This document shows positions 53,663 to 61,699 of a stretch of DNA of 64,000 bases, piece by piece (the first letter of the stretch is position 1; each line of letters starts with the position of its first letter). Location of the stretch: assembly GCF_001735805.1 (NCBI RefSeq), contig NZ_CP017248.1, positions 3,844,001-3,908,000 on the forward strand, given 5' to 3'. Source of the stretch: Streptomyces fodineus (GTDB lineage Bacteria > Actinomycetota > Actinomycetes > Streptomycetales > Streptomycetaceae). The notes under the pieces were generated by a model that saw only the letters and a list, made by a program, of their open reading frames with translations, ran no database searches and was not told the DNA's origin. Position numbers and translations under genes: made by a program.

Positions 53663-54535
53663 TTACGGCACCAGCGGGCGGACTTGCTCGGCGGCGAACC
53701 GCACGAACCCCTCCGGGTCGGGCTCGTCCCCGGTCGGCTGCAGCACGACGGTGTCGGCCCCGGCCTCGGCAAGCCGCCGTACGGCCGCGGCCACGGCACC
53801 GGCGTCACCGGCCACTCCCACGTCCGTGGCCGACTCCAGCCCCTCGTCGGCGAGTTCGGCCCGCAGCCGGGCCTCGGCGTCGGTCCCCGTGGCGGCGAGC
53901 AGATAGACGACGACCGGGTGATGTGCACCGCGCCCCGCCTCCTTCTGCCCCTCCTCGATGAGCTGCCGGGCCTGCCGTACGCCGTCCGGGGAGGTGGAGG
54001 CGGTGAGGACCGTACCGTCGGCCTTGGCGCCGGAGAGACGGAGCGTGCGCGGCCCGGTGGCACCGGCGAACACGGGCACCGCCCGCTCCGGCGGCCAGTC
54101 GAGAGCGACGTCGTCCAAGGAGACGTACCGCCCCCGCACGCTGAGCCGCTGCCCGCCCAACAGGCCACGCAGGGCGTCGAGATGCTCGCCGAGCAGGGTG
54201 AGCGGGGAGGCGGGCCGGGCGCCCACCTGCCCCATCCAGTCCTGCACCCCATGCCCGACGACGACGGTCGCCCGGCCGGGGAACATCCGGTGCAGGGAGG
54301 CGGCCTCCATCGCGGTCAGGGCCACGTTCCTGAGCGGCACGGGCAGCAGCCCGACCCCGACCCGCACCCGCTCGCTCCACGCGAGCGCCGCGGCGGCGGT
54401 CGACATCCCGCCCTCCCGGAAACAGTCCTCCCACAACCACAGTTCCTCGAGCCCCACCTCATCCGCTACGCGGGCCACCGCCCGCAGCCGCTCGGGCGGG
54501 AGCTGGGGACGGAACACGACACCGAGTCCAGTCAT
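53663..54535 (-). CDS. LLM class flavin/F420-dependent oxidoreductase
   Basis: A 290-residue luciferase-like TIM barrel. ADEVGLEELWLWEDCF, VRVGVGLLPVPLRNVALTAME, ATVVVGHGVQDWMGQVG and TLLGEHLDALRGLL are the family patterns; they fit F420-dependent members common in actinobacteria. The ATG at 54535 has AGGAAGG 5-8 bp upstream; an apparent extension upstream lies opposite the DUF192 gene. Substrate unknown. Confidence 0.87.
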   Translation of the reverse strand: MTGLGVVFRPQLPPERLRAVARVADEVGLEELWLWEDCFREGGMSTAAAALAWSERVRVGVGLLPVPLRNVALTAMEAASLHRMFPGRATVVVGHGVQDWMGQVGARPASPLTLLGEHLDALRGLLGGQRLSVRGRYVSLDDVALDWPPERAVPVFAGATGPRTLRLSGAKADGTVLTASTSPDGVRQARQLIEEGQKEAGRGAHHPVVVYLLAATGTDAEARLRAELADEGLESATDVGVAGDAGAVAAAVRRLAEAGADTVVLQPTGDEPDPEGFVRFAAEQVRPLVP

Positions 54536-54622
54536 GGATGCCTTCCTAGTGGGGAGGACGTGGAGTGGCAACTCATTTCGACCGGCGGCGAGTTCGCAGG
54601 CCGCGGGCCCGGGGGAGGGAAC

Positions 54623-54997
54623 ATGGGAAGACGCTGGCGAGACGGGGCGGGAAGCCTGATCGTGCCGGGTGACGCGGACGGCGAGGACCCGGTGATCCTC
54701 CCCCTGGAACTCGCGGCCTCCTACCGGGCCCGCACGAAGGGGCTGCTGGGCCGGGACGCGCTCGACGGCGCCATGCTCCTCTCCCCGGCCAGCGGGGTGC
54801 ACACCTTCGGCATGCGCATCCCGATCGACGTCGCCTACCTGGACCGCCGGCTGACCGTCCTCGCGGTCCGCACGATGCGGCCGGGCCGCCTGGGCCTCCC
54901 CCGGCTCCGGGCGCGGCACGTACTGGAGGCGGAGGCGGGGGCGATGGCCGGGTGGGGTGTCAAGGCCGGAGTGCGCGTGTCCGTCGAGACGGCGTAG
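54623..54997 (+). CDS. DUF192 family protein
   Basis: A 124-residue small beta-rich protein. LAASYRARTKGLLGRDALDGAMLL, GVHTFGMRIPIDVAYLD and VLEAEAGAMAGWGVKAG are the DUF192 hallmarks. Function is not established. A strong GGGGGAGGGAAC precedes the ATG. The frame is open far upstream over the LLM gene, but that part is shadow. Confidence 0.88.
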   Translation: MGRRWRDGAGSLIVPGDADGEDPVILPLELAASYRARTKGLLGRDALDGAMLLSPASGVHTFGMRIPIDVAYLDRRLTVLAVRTMRPGRLGLPRLRARHVLEAEAGAMAGWGVKAGVRVSVETA

Positions 54998-55047
54998 CCG
55001 CGCCCGTCGGCCGCGGCGTTGTCAGTGGGGCGATTTAGCATCCGGGC

Positions 55048-55461
55048 ATGAGAGCCACGGGAACGTTCAAGGTCGAGGAGTTCACTCCGGCGGAGGTGCG
55101 GCTGCCGGAGCCGGTGGTCGAGACGGCGGTGCCGGTCGGGCTGGCCACGCTGCGCAAGCGGTACGAGGGTGAGGTCGCCGGTGTGTCGGGGACGCTGTTC
55201 ACCGCGGCGTACGACCAGTCGAGTGGGACCGGCACGTATGTCGCCATGGAGTCCTTCGAGGGGAGCCTCGGCGGGCTGAGCGGCACCTTCAACTTCGCCC
55301 ACTCGGCGACGACCGACGGAGAGGGCAGAGAGGCCGAGTTCTTCGTGATCGTGCCGGGGAGCGGGACGGGGGCGCTGGCCGGGATCCGCGGGGCCGGCGG
55401 TCTGCGGATCGACGCGGACGGCACCCATCGGATCTGGTTCGAGTACGAGGTGGGTGAGTAG
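55048..55461 (+). CDS. DUF3224 family protein
   Basis: A 137-residue all-beta protein. Its pattern (ATGTFKVEEFTPAEV, YEGEVAGVSGTLFTAAYD, GTYVAMESFEGSLGGLSGTFNFAHSAT, GTGALAGIRGAGGLRI) fits DUF3224, an allene-oxide-cyclase-like barrel of unknown role. No clear ribosome site; GGGCGATTTAGCATCC upstream suggests a very short leader. Converges on the end of the Tad operon. Confidence 0.82.
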   Translation: MRATGTFKVEEFTPAEVRLPEPVVETAVPVGLATLRKRYEGEVAGVSGTLFTAAYDQSSGTGTYVAMESFEGSLGGLSGTFNFAHSATTDGEGREAEFFVIVPGSGTGALAGIRGAGGLRIDADGTHRIWFEYEVGE

Positions 55462-55479
55462 CGAGCCCTCCCTGGCGGG

Positions 55480-56094
55480 TCAGTCCTTGGTGCGGGGGAA
55501 GGACACCTCGACCCGGCGGTTCTTCCTGCGGCCCTCCTCGGTGGAGTTGTCGGCGATCGGGAACTGCTCGCCGTAGCCGCGGACCTCGAAGGTGATGTTC
55601 GGATCGTTCAGATCCTGGTCCAGGACGGCCTGTACCGCGTTGGCGCGTTGCCTGGACAGGATGTCGCCGTGAGCGGCGGAGCCGAGGTTGTCGGTGAAGC
55701 CGAAGACACGGATCTGGGTGGCGTTCTGCTTCTTGATCTCCTCGGCGATCGTGGCGATACGGGCCTTCGCGTCGTCGCCCAGCTTGGCACTGTCCTTGCT
55801 GAAGAGGACTTCCGCCTGGAGCGCGAAGGTGACGTCCGCGTTGGTGTCCTCCCGGCGCTCGTCCCCGCTCTGATCCTCCACGACCGACTTGATGTCCAGC
55901 ACCTTCGGCGCGGCGAGCGTGGCACCCTCGGGGAGCTTGAGGTCGGGATCGGTGGGGTCGATCTTGACGGGGGCCGCGGCGGAGGGCTCGGTGACGGGGG
56001 GCTGGCTGGGGTCCGTGCCGTCCGCCCGGGCCGGGGTGGTGGCGAGGAGGAGGGTGGCGGCGGCGAGGGTGAGGGCGAGACGGGTGGTGGTCAC
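55480..56094 (-). CDS. Secreted OmpA-domain protein of the Tad locus
   Basis: A 204-residue exported protein. A signal peptide (about 1-24, ending TTPARA-DG) and a proline-rich spacer are followed by an OmpA C-terminal domain (about 85-200): ALQAEVLFSKDSAKLGDDAK, RVFGFTDNLGSAAHGDILSRQRANAV and GRRKNRRVEVSF, which binds meso-diaminopimelate of peptidoglycan via Asp and Arg. It could anchor the Tad machinery to the wall. Last gene of the minus-strand operon, 7 bp after the lipoprotein gene. Confidence 0.88.
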   Translation of the reverse strand: MTTTRLALTLAAATLLLATTPARADGTDPSQPPVTEPSAAAPVKIDPTDPDLKLPEGATLAAPKVLDIKSVVEDQSGDERREDTNADVTFALQAEVLFSKDSAKLGDDAKARIATIAEEIKKQNATQIRVFGFTDNLGSAAHGDILSRQRANAVQAVLDQDLNDPNITFEVRGYGEQFPIADNSTEEGRRKNRRVEVSFPRTKD

Positions 56095-56101
56095 TTCGGC
56101 C

Positions 56102-56686
56102 TCACCCGGAGATCTTGATGGTGGCGGAGGAGAAGGTCGGCAGCTGGAATTCCACGTCGGTCGTGTTCGCGGGAGGGGAGGGGAACTGCATGAAGACGGC
56201 CAGGGTGGCTCCGGCCTTGAGTGTCGAGAAGCCGGTGGTCGTCAGCGGGCGGCCCTCGGTGTCCCGCAGCACGTAGTACCGCTTCTTGCCCTGCGCGTCG
56301 ACCAGCGCGGCCCCGCCCAGGGACTTGCCGTTCTTGATGATCTCGGTTTCATTGCCGCTCAGCGCCGAGGGGATCACCGCGCTCTGCCCCCCGTCGTTCT
56401 TCAAGGTGCCATTGACCGTCACGAAGCCGCCCGCATCGCGTTGAGCTGACGTGATCTGGAGGAGCAGGCCGTCCGACCCCTTCAACTCGGCCAGCGGCTG
56501 GTCCGACTGCCCCTGCTGGGCGCGCGAGTCGGAGCCAGTCGTCCGGGAAGCGGACGCCGAACCGTCCGGCTTCTTGTCGTCACCGCCACCACTTCCACCG
56601 CAACCGGCCACACCGACGGCCAGACCAGCCGCAACGGTCAATGCGACCATCCCCCTGCGGGCCTTCGCAGTGAACCGCATGCTCAT
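56102..56686 (-). CDS. Lipoprotein of the Tad locus
   Basis: A 194-residue protein with a lipoprotein signal peptide: basic start, hydrophobic core and lipobox VAGCGG (Cys about 29). A Gly/Ser/Asp-rich linker leads to a beta-rich domain (LLLQITSAQRDAGGFVTVNGTL, LAVFMQFPSPPANTTDVEFQLP) like extracellular Ig-type domains. Function unknown; likely on the outer face of the membrane. ATG at 56686 follows AAGGA; an ATG two codons on is possible. Confidence 0.82.
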   Translation of the reverse strand: MSMRFTAKARRGMVALTVAAGLAVGVAGCGGSGGGDDKKPDGSASASRTTGSDSRAQQGQSDQPLAELKGSDGLLLQITSAQRDAGGFVTVNGTLKNDGGQSAVIPSALSGNETEIIKNGKSLGGAALVDAQGKKRYYVLRDTEGRPLTTTGFSTLKAGATLAVFMQFPSPPANTTDVEFQLPTFSSATIKISG

Positions 56687-56702
56687 CGCTCCGCTTCCTT
56701 CG

Positions 56703-57302
56703 TCATTGATCGTTCGCCAGATGGACGTCGAAGAGGTCCTGTGGTTTCGGGAGGTCGGTGAGGTCATCCGGATTCAGGTCCCAGGTCCTGTGGTCCTTGC
56801 AGGTGAGTTGAGGCAGGGCCTTCTTGCCTGCTGCTTTGCCATCAGAGGGATTGAACGTGCAGAGCCGCTCGATCACGGCGGTGGCGGACGCCTTTGACTG
56901 GAAGTGCTCCGACCCCGGCACGACAGACCGGCCTACGGACGCGTTGGTCTGCACGTCAACGTGGTACTTCATCCCTGGTACAGGGCAGTAATTCAATGCG
57001 GCATCGTTCTGCGTGGCGAGTTGGCGGGCGCGCAAGCACGGGTCGGCGAACGTCACCTTGCCCTCGAAGATGTCCTCCCACTTCGTAGGGTCGACCAGAA
57101 CTTTGACCCACTGGGCCGTGAGCTGGTCACGCTCGTTCTGGGCCCCCGCGAGCGCTGCCGAGTCGGCAGCCGTCTGGGCCCCGCTCCGATTCACTGCGGC
57201 CTGGCCGACCGCAAGGTACGCCAACGCAAGAAAAAGCAGGCCTGCCACCACCGTGATGTAGATGGGGAAGGCCTGCCCTGCGTCGCTGCGCGGAGGAATC
57301 AG
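56703..57302 (-). CDS. TadG-related pilus assembly protein, non-standard start
   Basis: About 199 residues. RSDAGQAFPIYITVVAG leads into one membrane helix and QAAVNRSGAQTAADSAALAGA, the segment typical of TadG/TadE-type proteins, then an extracytoplasmic domain with three Cys. No ATG, GTG or TTG lies between the stop of the preceding pilin gene and the conserved part; the only plausible start is CTG at 57302-57300, which overlaps that stop (CTGA). It lacks the E+5 of type IV prepilins found in its neighbours. Coordinates of the start are uncertain. Confidence 0.7.
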   Translation of the reverse strand: MIPPRSDAGQAFPIYITVVAGLLFLALAYLAVGQAAVNRSGAQTAADSAALAGAQNERDQLTAQWVKVLVDPTKWEDIFEGKVTFADPCLRARQLATQNDAALNYCPVPGMKYHVDVQTNASVGRSVVPGSEHFQSKASATAVIERLCTFNPSDGKAAGKKALPQLTCKDHRTWDLNPDDLTDLPKPQDLFDVHLANDQ

Positions 57303-57505
57303 CCGCCGGTGACTTGGGCGATCTTGCTCGTGATCGCATCGAAGATCGTCTGCCCGATGCTCGTCCCCGTGATCGCCAACACGATCGCCACCACCACCGC
57401 GATGATCCCCAGGTACTCCACCGCGGTCTGCCCCCGGTCGCTGCGGGCGGCGCGGGCGACGCGGGCCTGTAGGTACGCGACGGTGGTGTTGAACCAACTG
57501 TTCAT
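57299..57505 (-). CDS. Flp-type IVb pilin
   Basis: A 68-residue prepilin. After a basic leader (about 1-25) comes the processing site RSDRG|QTAVEYLG, with Glu at +5 and Tyr at +6 as in Flp pilins, followed by one hydrophobic helix (IIAVVVAIVLAITGTSI) and a short tail. The mature protein would be about 43 residues. GGAGGGG lies 6 bp before the ATG. It is separated from the response regulator by 125 bp that could hold its own promoter. Confidence 0.88.
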   Translation of the reverse strand: MNSWFNTTVAYLQARVARAARSDRGQTAVEYLGIIAVVVAIVLAITGTSIGQTIFDAITSKIAQVTGG

Positions 57506-57630
57506 GGTGGTCCCCTCCGGGTTCGCCTCCGATCCCGGCAACGTACGGCGCCGCACTCGCGTCGCCCAAGGGTCCCAGGGCCCAACCCCGGACCCATTCC
57601 CCCCGCCGTCCTCGCCCCCGCGTCCCCACC

Positions 57631-58383
57631 TCAGGCCACCCCCAGCCACTTCGCGGCCGCCTGGGACCTGGTGGTGGTCTGGAGTTTGGCGAAGATGCGG
57701 TTGATGTGGTTCTTGACCGTCTTCTCGGAGATGAAGCAGGCGGCGGCGATCTGCTGGTTGGTCATGCCGGACGCGATGAGGTCCATGATCTCCGCCTCCC
57801 TCGTACTCAGCCGGAAACGTGAACGGAACGACTGTCCCATAGGGGATTGCAGTTGCGAAAGGGTTTCGGGCGAGTTTTTCCCTAAAAATTGCGGGAGTTG
57901 AGGTTCCACGTGTGCAGATGCACTTGCCCGCAACTCTGTCAGCAACGCCTTCGCCGCCCCCGGTGTCACATGCGGCCGCCCCTCCCGGACATCCCGCACC
58001 GCCCTCACCAACTGCTCGGTCGTGAACTCGCCGTGCACCAGATATCCCCCCGCCCCCAGCCGCAGCGCCTCCCGTACGGTCTCCGTCTCATGGCTGTAGG
58101 TGAGCATCATGACCGGCGCCAGCCGCACCAGGTGGGGCAATGCCGAGATTCCATCGACCCCGGGCATGCGGACGTCGAGGAGGATGACGTCCGGCCGGTG
58201 CCGCAGCGCCGCCTCGTACGCCTCGCGGCCGTCCGCCGCCTCCGCCACCACCGTGGTGTCCTCCCGGCCCGAGAGCAGGGCCGTCAGGCCCGCTCTGACC
58301 ACGGGATTGTCGTCGGCCACCAGCAGACGCAAGGGGGGCGGAAAGGGTGAAGGGATCTCCGGCCAGGGGTGCATGTGCTGCAT
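57631..58383 (-). CDS. NarL/LuxR-type response regulator, TTA codon
   Basis: A 250-residue regulator. Receiver domain about 18-135 with the phosphorylation site Asp70 in VILLDVRMPG; a linker about 140-185; a LuxR helix-turn-helix domain about 186-250 (LSTREAEIMDLIASGMTNQQIAAACFISEKTVKNHI). Codon 167 is TTA, in a locally AT-rich linker (QFLGKNSPETLSQ). It pairs with the kinase gene 12 bp upstream; the pair sits between tadC and the pilin gene, so it probably controls the pilus genes. bldA dependence is inferred from TTA. Confidence 0.92.
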   Translation of the reverse strand: MQHMHPWPEIPSPFPPPLRLLVADDNPVVRAGLTALLSGREDTTVVAEAADGREAYEAALRHRPDVILLDVRMPGVDGISALPHLVRLAPVMMLTYSHETETVREALRLGAGGYLVHGEFTTEQLVRAVRDVREGRPHVTPGAAKALLTELRASASAHVEPQLPQFLGKNSPETLSQLQSPMGQSFRSRFRLSTREAEIMDLIASGMTNQQIAAACFISEKTVKNHINRIFAKLQTTTRSQAAAKWLGVA

Positions 58384-58395
58384 CGGTGCCTCCTC

Positions 58396-59832
58396 TCAGG
58401 CTTCCCCGGGGGATGAACCAGCGCTGTCGAGGGCCGACAGGGGAATTTCCACGCGGACCTCCGTGCCCCGCTCGTGGCCGCCCCGGCCGATACGGATGCG
58501 GGCGCCCGCCTGCGCGGCCCGCTCCACCATCCCGAGCAGGCCGAAGTGGCCCGAGCTGCGGAGCCGTTCGAGGGTGGTGCCGGGTGGAAGGCCGCGGCCG
58601 TCGTCGTGGACGGTGAGGCGGAGCAGATCGCCGTGGACGCTCGCGCGTACGTCCACGTGGGTCGCCGACGCGTGCCGGTGGGCGTTCTCCAGCGCCTCCG
58701 TGGCGATGGAGAGCAGGTGACGGGCCAGGGCGGACGGCACCGGGGGGAGGGCGGAGTCGGCTCCGGTGGGCCAGTCGCAGGTAGCCCGAAGGCCTGTGCG
58801 CGCCGTGAACTGGCCCACCTCGTAGGCGAGTTCGTGCCACAGGGGCTGCTCCACGGGCAGGGCACTCGGTTCGCGCCGCAGGTCCGTCAGCAGTTCCCGT
58901 GACTCCGCCGCCGCCCTGCGCGCCGAGCGCGACACCAGTTCCGCCTGCTGACGTATGCGGTCGGGGTCGGGTGCGTCGGTCGAGGCCGTTGCCGCCAGGC
59001 CGTCCGCCGCCAGGGCCACGCCGTAGAGCGTCTTGGCCACGGAGTCGTGCATCTCGCGGGCCAGCCGGGCGCGTTCCGCGCTCACCGCCTCCGCCGCCGC
59101 GAGGCGCGCCTGGACCGTCGTCAGGGCCTGGGTCGCGGCGCCGAAACGGAGCATCAGGTTGCGCAGGGTCGAACCCATGGCACCGGCGACGACGCACAGG
59201 CCGGGAAGGAGGAGGGCCTCGGCCACCGGCGCGTGGCGGTCGGCCTTCAGGGTGGCGTGGACCAGCAGCAGGATCAGCGACTGGAGGGAGGCGAAACAGG
59301 CCGCGCCGCGCCAGCTGTAGACCAGGCCCGCGAGCAGCGGGGTGCAGACGCTGACGTAGGCGAGGGTGGTGTCCGGGCCGGCCGAGATGAGGAGGAAGGA
59401 GCCGAACAGGGTGTCGGCGGCGAGCAGGCTGGGGTGGCGCAGGAGGAGCGGGCCGAAGCGTTCCCAGTCGCGGAAGAGGACGTACGACACCATGAAGGTG
59501 ACCACCACGGCCGCGCCGACCAGGCGGACGCCCAGGCCCGGGGCCGCGTTGAGCAGGGCGGCGGGGGCGGCCAGGGCGATCATGGCCAGGCGGAAGCCGA
59601 AGACCTGACGGCACATGGCTTGCAGCGCGCTGATCTGGATCTTCTCCGACGGCTCGGCGGCCGACCCCGCAGCGGCCGTCGCCTTCGACCGGCGGAGCCG
59701 GCCCACCCGGCGTACGAACCAGCCGGTGACCTCCGCGAGCCACCCCCCGAGCCGGCCGACAGCCCCTCTCACCCCGGCCCCGGAGAACGCGCCTGCCCCG
59801 CGACCGCGCCCCGTCAGACCCGCCACCGTCAT
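58396..59832 (-). CDS. NarL-family sensor histidine kinase
   Basis: A 478-residue membrane kinase. Several hydrophobic segments lie between about 80 and 218; the HisKA_3 phosphoacceptor is H262 in AERARLAREMHDSVAKTLYG; the ATPase domain (about 360-470) has EALENAHRHASATHV and HDDGRGLPPGTT. Six or so membrane helices with little external sequence suggest it senses something in or at the membrane. It lies 7 bp after the tadC stop and 12 bp before the response regulator. Confidence 0.92.
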   Translation of the reverse strand: MTVAGLTGRGRGAGAFSGAGVRGAVGRLGGWLAEVTGWFVRRVGRLRRSKATAAAGSAAEPSEKIQISALQAMCRQVFGFRLAMIALAAPAALLNAAPGLGVRLVGAAVVVTFMVSYVLFRDWERFGPLLLRHPSLLAADTLFGSFLLISAGPDTTLAYVSVCTPLLAGLVYSWRGAACFASLQSLILLLVHATLKADRHAPVAEALLLPGLCVVAGAMGSTLRNLMLRFGAATQALTTVQARLAAAEAVSAERARLAREMHDSVAKTLYGVALAADGLAATASTDAPDPDRIRQQAELVSRSARRAAAESRELLTDLRREPSALPVEQPLWHELAYEVGQFTARTGLRATCDWPTGADSALPPVPSALARHLLSIATEALENAHRHASATHVDVRASVHGDLLRLTVHDDGRGLPPGTTLERLRSSGHFGLLGMVERAAQAGARIRIGRGGHERGTEVRVEIPLSALDSAGSSPGEA

Positions 59833-59839
59833 CTCCGCC

Positions 59840-60730
59840 TCACTTCCCGGTGAGTGAGCCGAAGTCCACGCCGGAGCCGAGCAGCAGGCCGGCGCCGAGC
59901 AGCAGCATCGTGGCCGGGACCATGAACGTGGTGATCAGCAGCGTGGCCTTGGGTACCGCGCGGGCGGCCTTGCGGCGGGCGTTCTGGGCGTCGGTGCGGC
60001 GCATGTCCTTGGCCAGGGAGACGAGGGTGTCGACGATCGGCGCGCCCAGTTCCTCCCCCTGCTGCAACGCCGTCACGAACATCGCCACCTGTTCCGAGTC
60101 GTTCCTCCTCCTCAGCTCCGCGAAGGCCTGGCGGCGGCTCATGCCGAGGTCCATCTGGCGCAGGGTGATGCGCAGTTCGTCGGCCCAGGGGCCCTCGTAG
60201 CGCGAGGCCACGCGGTCCAGGGCCTGGCGGAAGCCGAGCCCCGCGCTGACCACCACCGCCAGCACGTCCAGGAAGTCCGGGAGCGTGCGCTCGATGACGT
60301 CCTTGCGCACCCGGATCGCCGACCAGATGCCGACCTCCGTCCAGAACGCGCCGAAGAACAGCAGGAGCACCGCCACGAACCACTGGCCTCGCAGCAGGAA
60401 CACCACACAGCCCACCGCCCCCAGCGCGCCGTACACCGCTCGCCGCGCCGCATACCGGTCGATGGTCAGGCCGCCGGGGTTGCCCGCCAGGTCGATCTTG
60501 CGGCGGTACTTGGCCACCAGGCGCGGGCCCATCAGGCGCAGCACGGCGGGGGCGTAGCGCATGCCCATCCGGTCGATGACCGAGCCCACCGCGCCGGTGC
60601 GGGTGGCGCCCACCTCCAGGGCCACCGCCAGGTCACCGGGGAGTCTGGCGTCCGCGCGGTACATGCGGATGCCGGTGAAGGCGCCCCAGACGCCGAGGCC
60701 CATCAGCATCGCGAGCAGGAATCCCACCAT
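59840..60730 (-). CDS. TadC-like type II secretion system F protein
   Basis: A 296-residue inner-membrane platform protein. Hydrophobic segments flank the T2SSF domain (LPDFLDVLAVVVSAGLGFRQAL, LRQMDLGMSRRQAFAEL, ALQQGEELGAPIVDTL). TadB and TadC together form the base on which the pilus is assembled by the TadA ATPase. 17 bp after the tadB stop. Confidence 0.9.
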   Translation of the reverse strand: MVGFLLAMLMGLGVWGAFTGIRMYRADARLPGDLAVALEVGATRTGAVGSVIDRMGMRYAPAVLRLMGPRLVAKYRRKIDLAGNPGGLTIDRYAARRAVYGALGAVGCVVFLLRGQWFVAVLLLFFGAFWTEVGIWSAIRVRKDVIERTLPDFLDVLAVVVSAGLGFRQALDRVASRYEGPWADELRITLRQMDLGMSRRQAFAELRRRNDSEQVAMFVTALQQGEELGAPIVDTLVSLAKDMRRTDAQNARRKAARAVPKATLLITTFMVPATMLLLGAGLLLGSGVDFGSLTGK

Positions 60731-60747
60731 CGGTCCGGCCCCCTCCC

Positions 60748-61692
60748 TCAGACGTCGATCCGGCTCAGCCGGCGGATGAGGACGAATCCGACCGCGTACA
60801 TCGCGAACGCGATGAGCACGCAGGCCTGGCCGACCGGGGAGCCGGTCATGCGGGCCAGCGCGCCGTCCTTCACCCCGTTCATCAGGAACAGCGCGCCGAC
60901 ACCGAGGACGGGGACGGCGTACGACGTCATGGTCACCTGGGAGAGCTGGGTGCGGATCTCGCGCCGGGTCTCCTTGCGTTCCTCCAGGGTCTCGGTCAGG
61001 TTCCGCAGGGCACTCACCACCTGGCCGCCCGCCCTGTTCGACAGCACCAAGGTGGTGACCAGGACGACCAACTCGCGCGACGGGAGACGGTCGGCCAGCT
61101 CGCCGAGCGCCTCGTCGAGGGAGTGGCCGACGGCCAACTGGTCGGCCACCTTGGCCAGTTCCTCGCCGGCCGGGGCCTCGAGCTCTTCCGCCGCCATGCC
61201 GATCGCGGTGCGCAGGGCCAGGCCGGCCTGGGTGGCGTTGGCCAGGATGCGGGCCAGTTCGGGGAGCTGGTTGATGAAGCGCTCGATGCGTTTCTGGCGC
61301 TGCCAGTTGAGGAACTGGGCCGCCGCCCAGATGCCGAGCGCGCCGGCGAGCGGGCCGAAGAAGGGAGCCAGGGTGGCCTGGCCGATCAGCCAGAGCGCGG
61401 CGACCGTGGCGAGCATGTAGACGAAGAACTCGCCCGGGGTGACGTCGAGACCGGTCGCCGCGAGGCGCAGTTCCAGCCAGCGGCCGAAGCGGGTGCGGCG
61501 CAGCCGCCGGTCCAGGTCGCGGAAGCGGCGCCTGCGGCCGGTCGCCGCTATGGGGCCGGTGTGCGAGAGACGGTCCACCAGGTCCGCGCGCTGGGCCCGG
61601 CCCGAGGCGTAGGCGTGTACGCCGGCCACCGCCAGGACGCAGGTCAGCAGCGTCACTCCGGTGGTGAGCTGGACGAGGGTGTGGAGTTCCAT
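60748..61692 (-). CDS. TadB-like type II secretion system F protein
   Basis: A 314-residue membrane protein with N-terminal and C-terminal helices and a T2SSF domain (INQLPELARILANATQAGLALRTAIGM, LAVGHSLDEALGELADRLPS, LVVLVTTLVLSNRAGGQVV). Partner of TadC; the gene starts 7 bp after tadA. Confidence 0.9.
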   Translation of the reverse strand: MELHTLVQLTTGVTLLTCVLAVAGVHAYASGRAQRADLVDRLSHTGPIAATGRRRRFRDLDRRLRRTRFGRWLELRLAATGLDVTPGEFFVYMLATVAALWLIGQATLAPFFGPLAGALGIWAAAQFLNWQRQKRIERFINQLPELARILANATQAGLALRTAIGMAAEELEAPAGEELAKVADQLAVGHSLDEALGELADRLPSRELVVLVTTLVLSNRAGGQVVSALRNLTETLEERKETRREIRTQLSQVTMTSYAVPVLGVGALFLMNGVKDGALARMTGSPVGQACVLIAFAMYAVGFVLIRRLSRIDV

Positions 61693-61699
61693 GGGTGGC

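Noticed and set aside
53624..54622. Long upstream extension of the DUF192 protein.
   Set aside because: The extension is antisense to the LLM oxidoreductase, and a strong ribosome site sits directly before the ATG at 54623.
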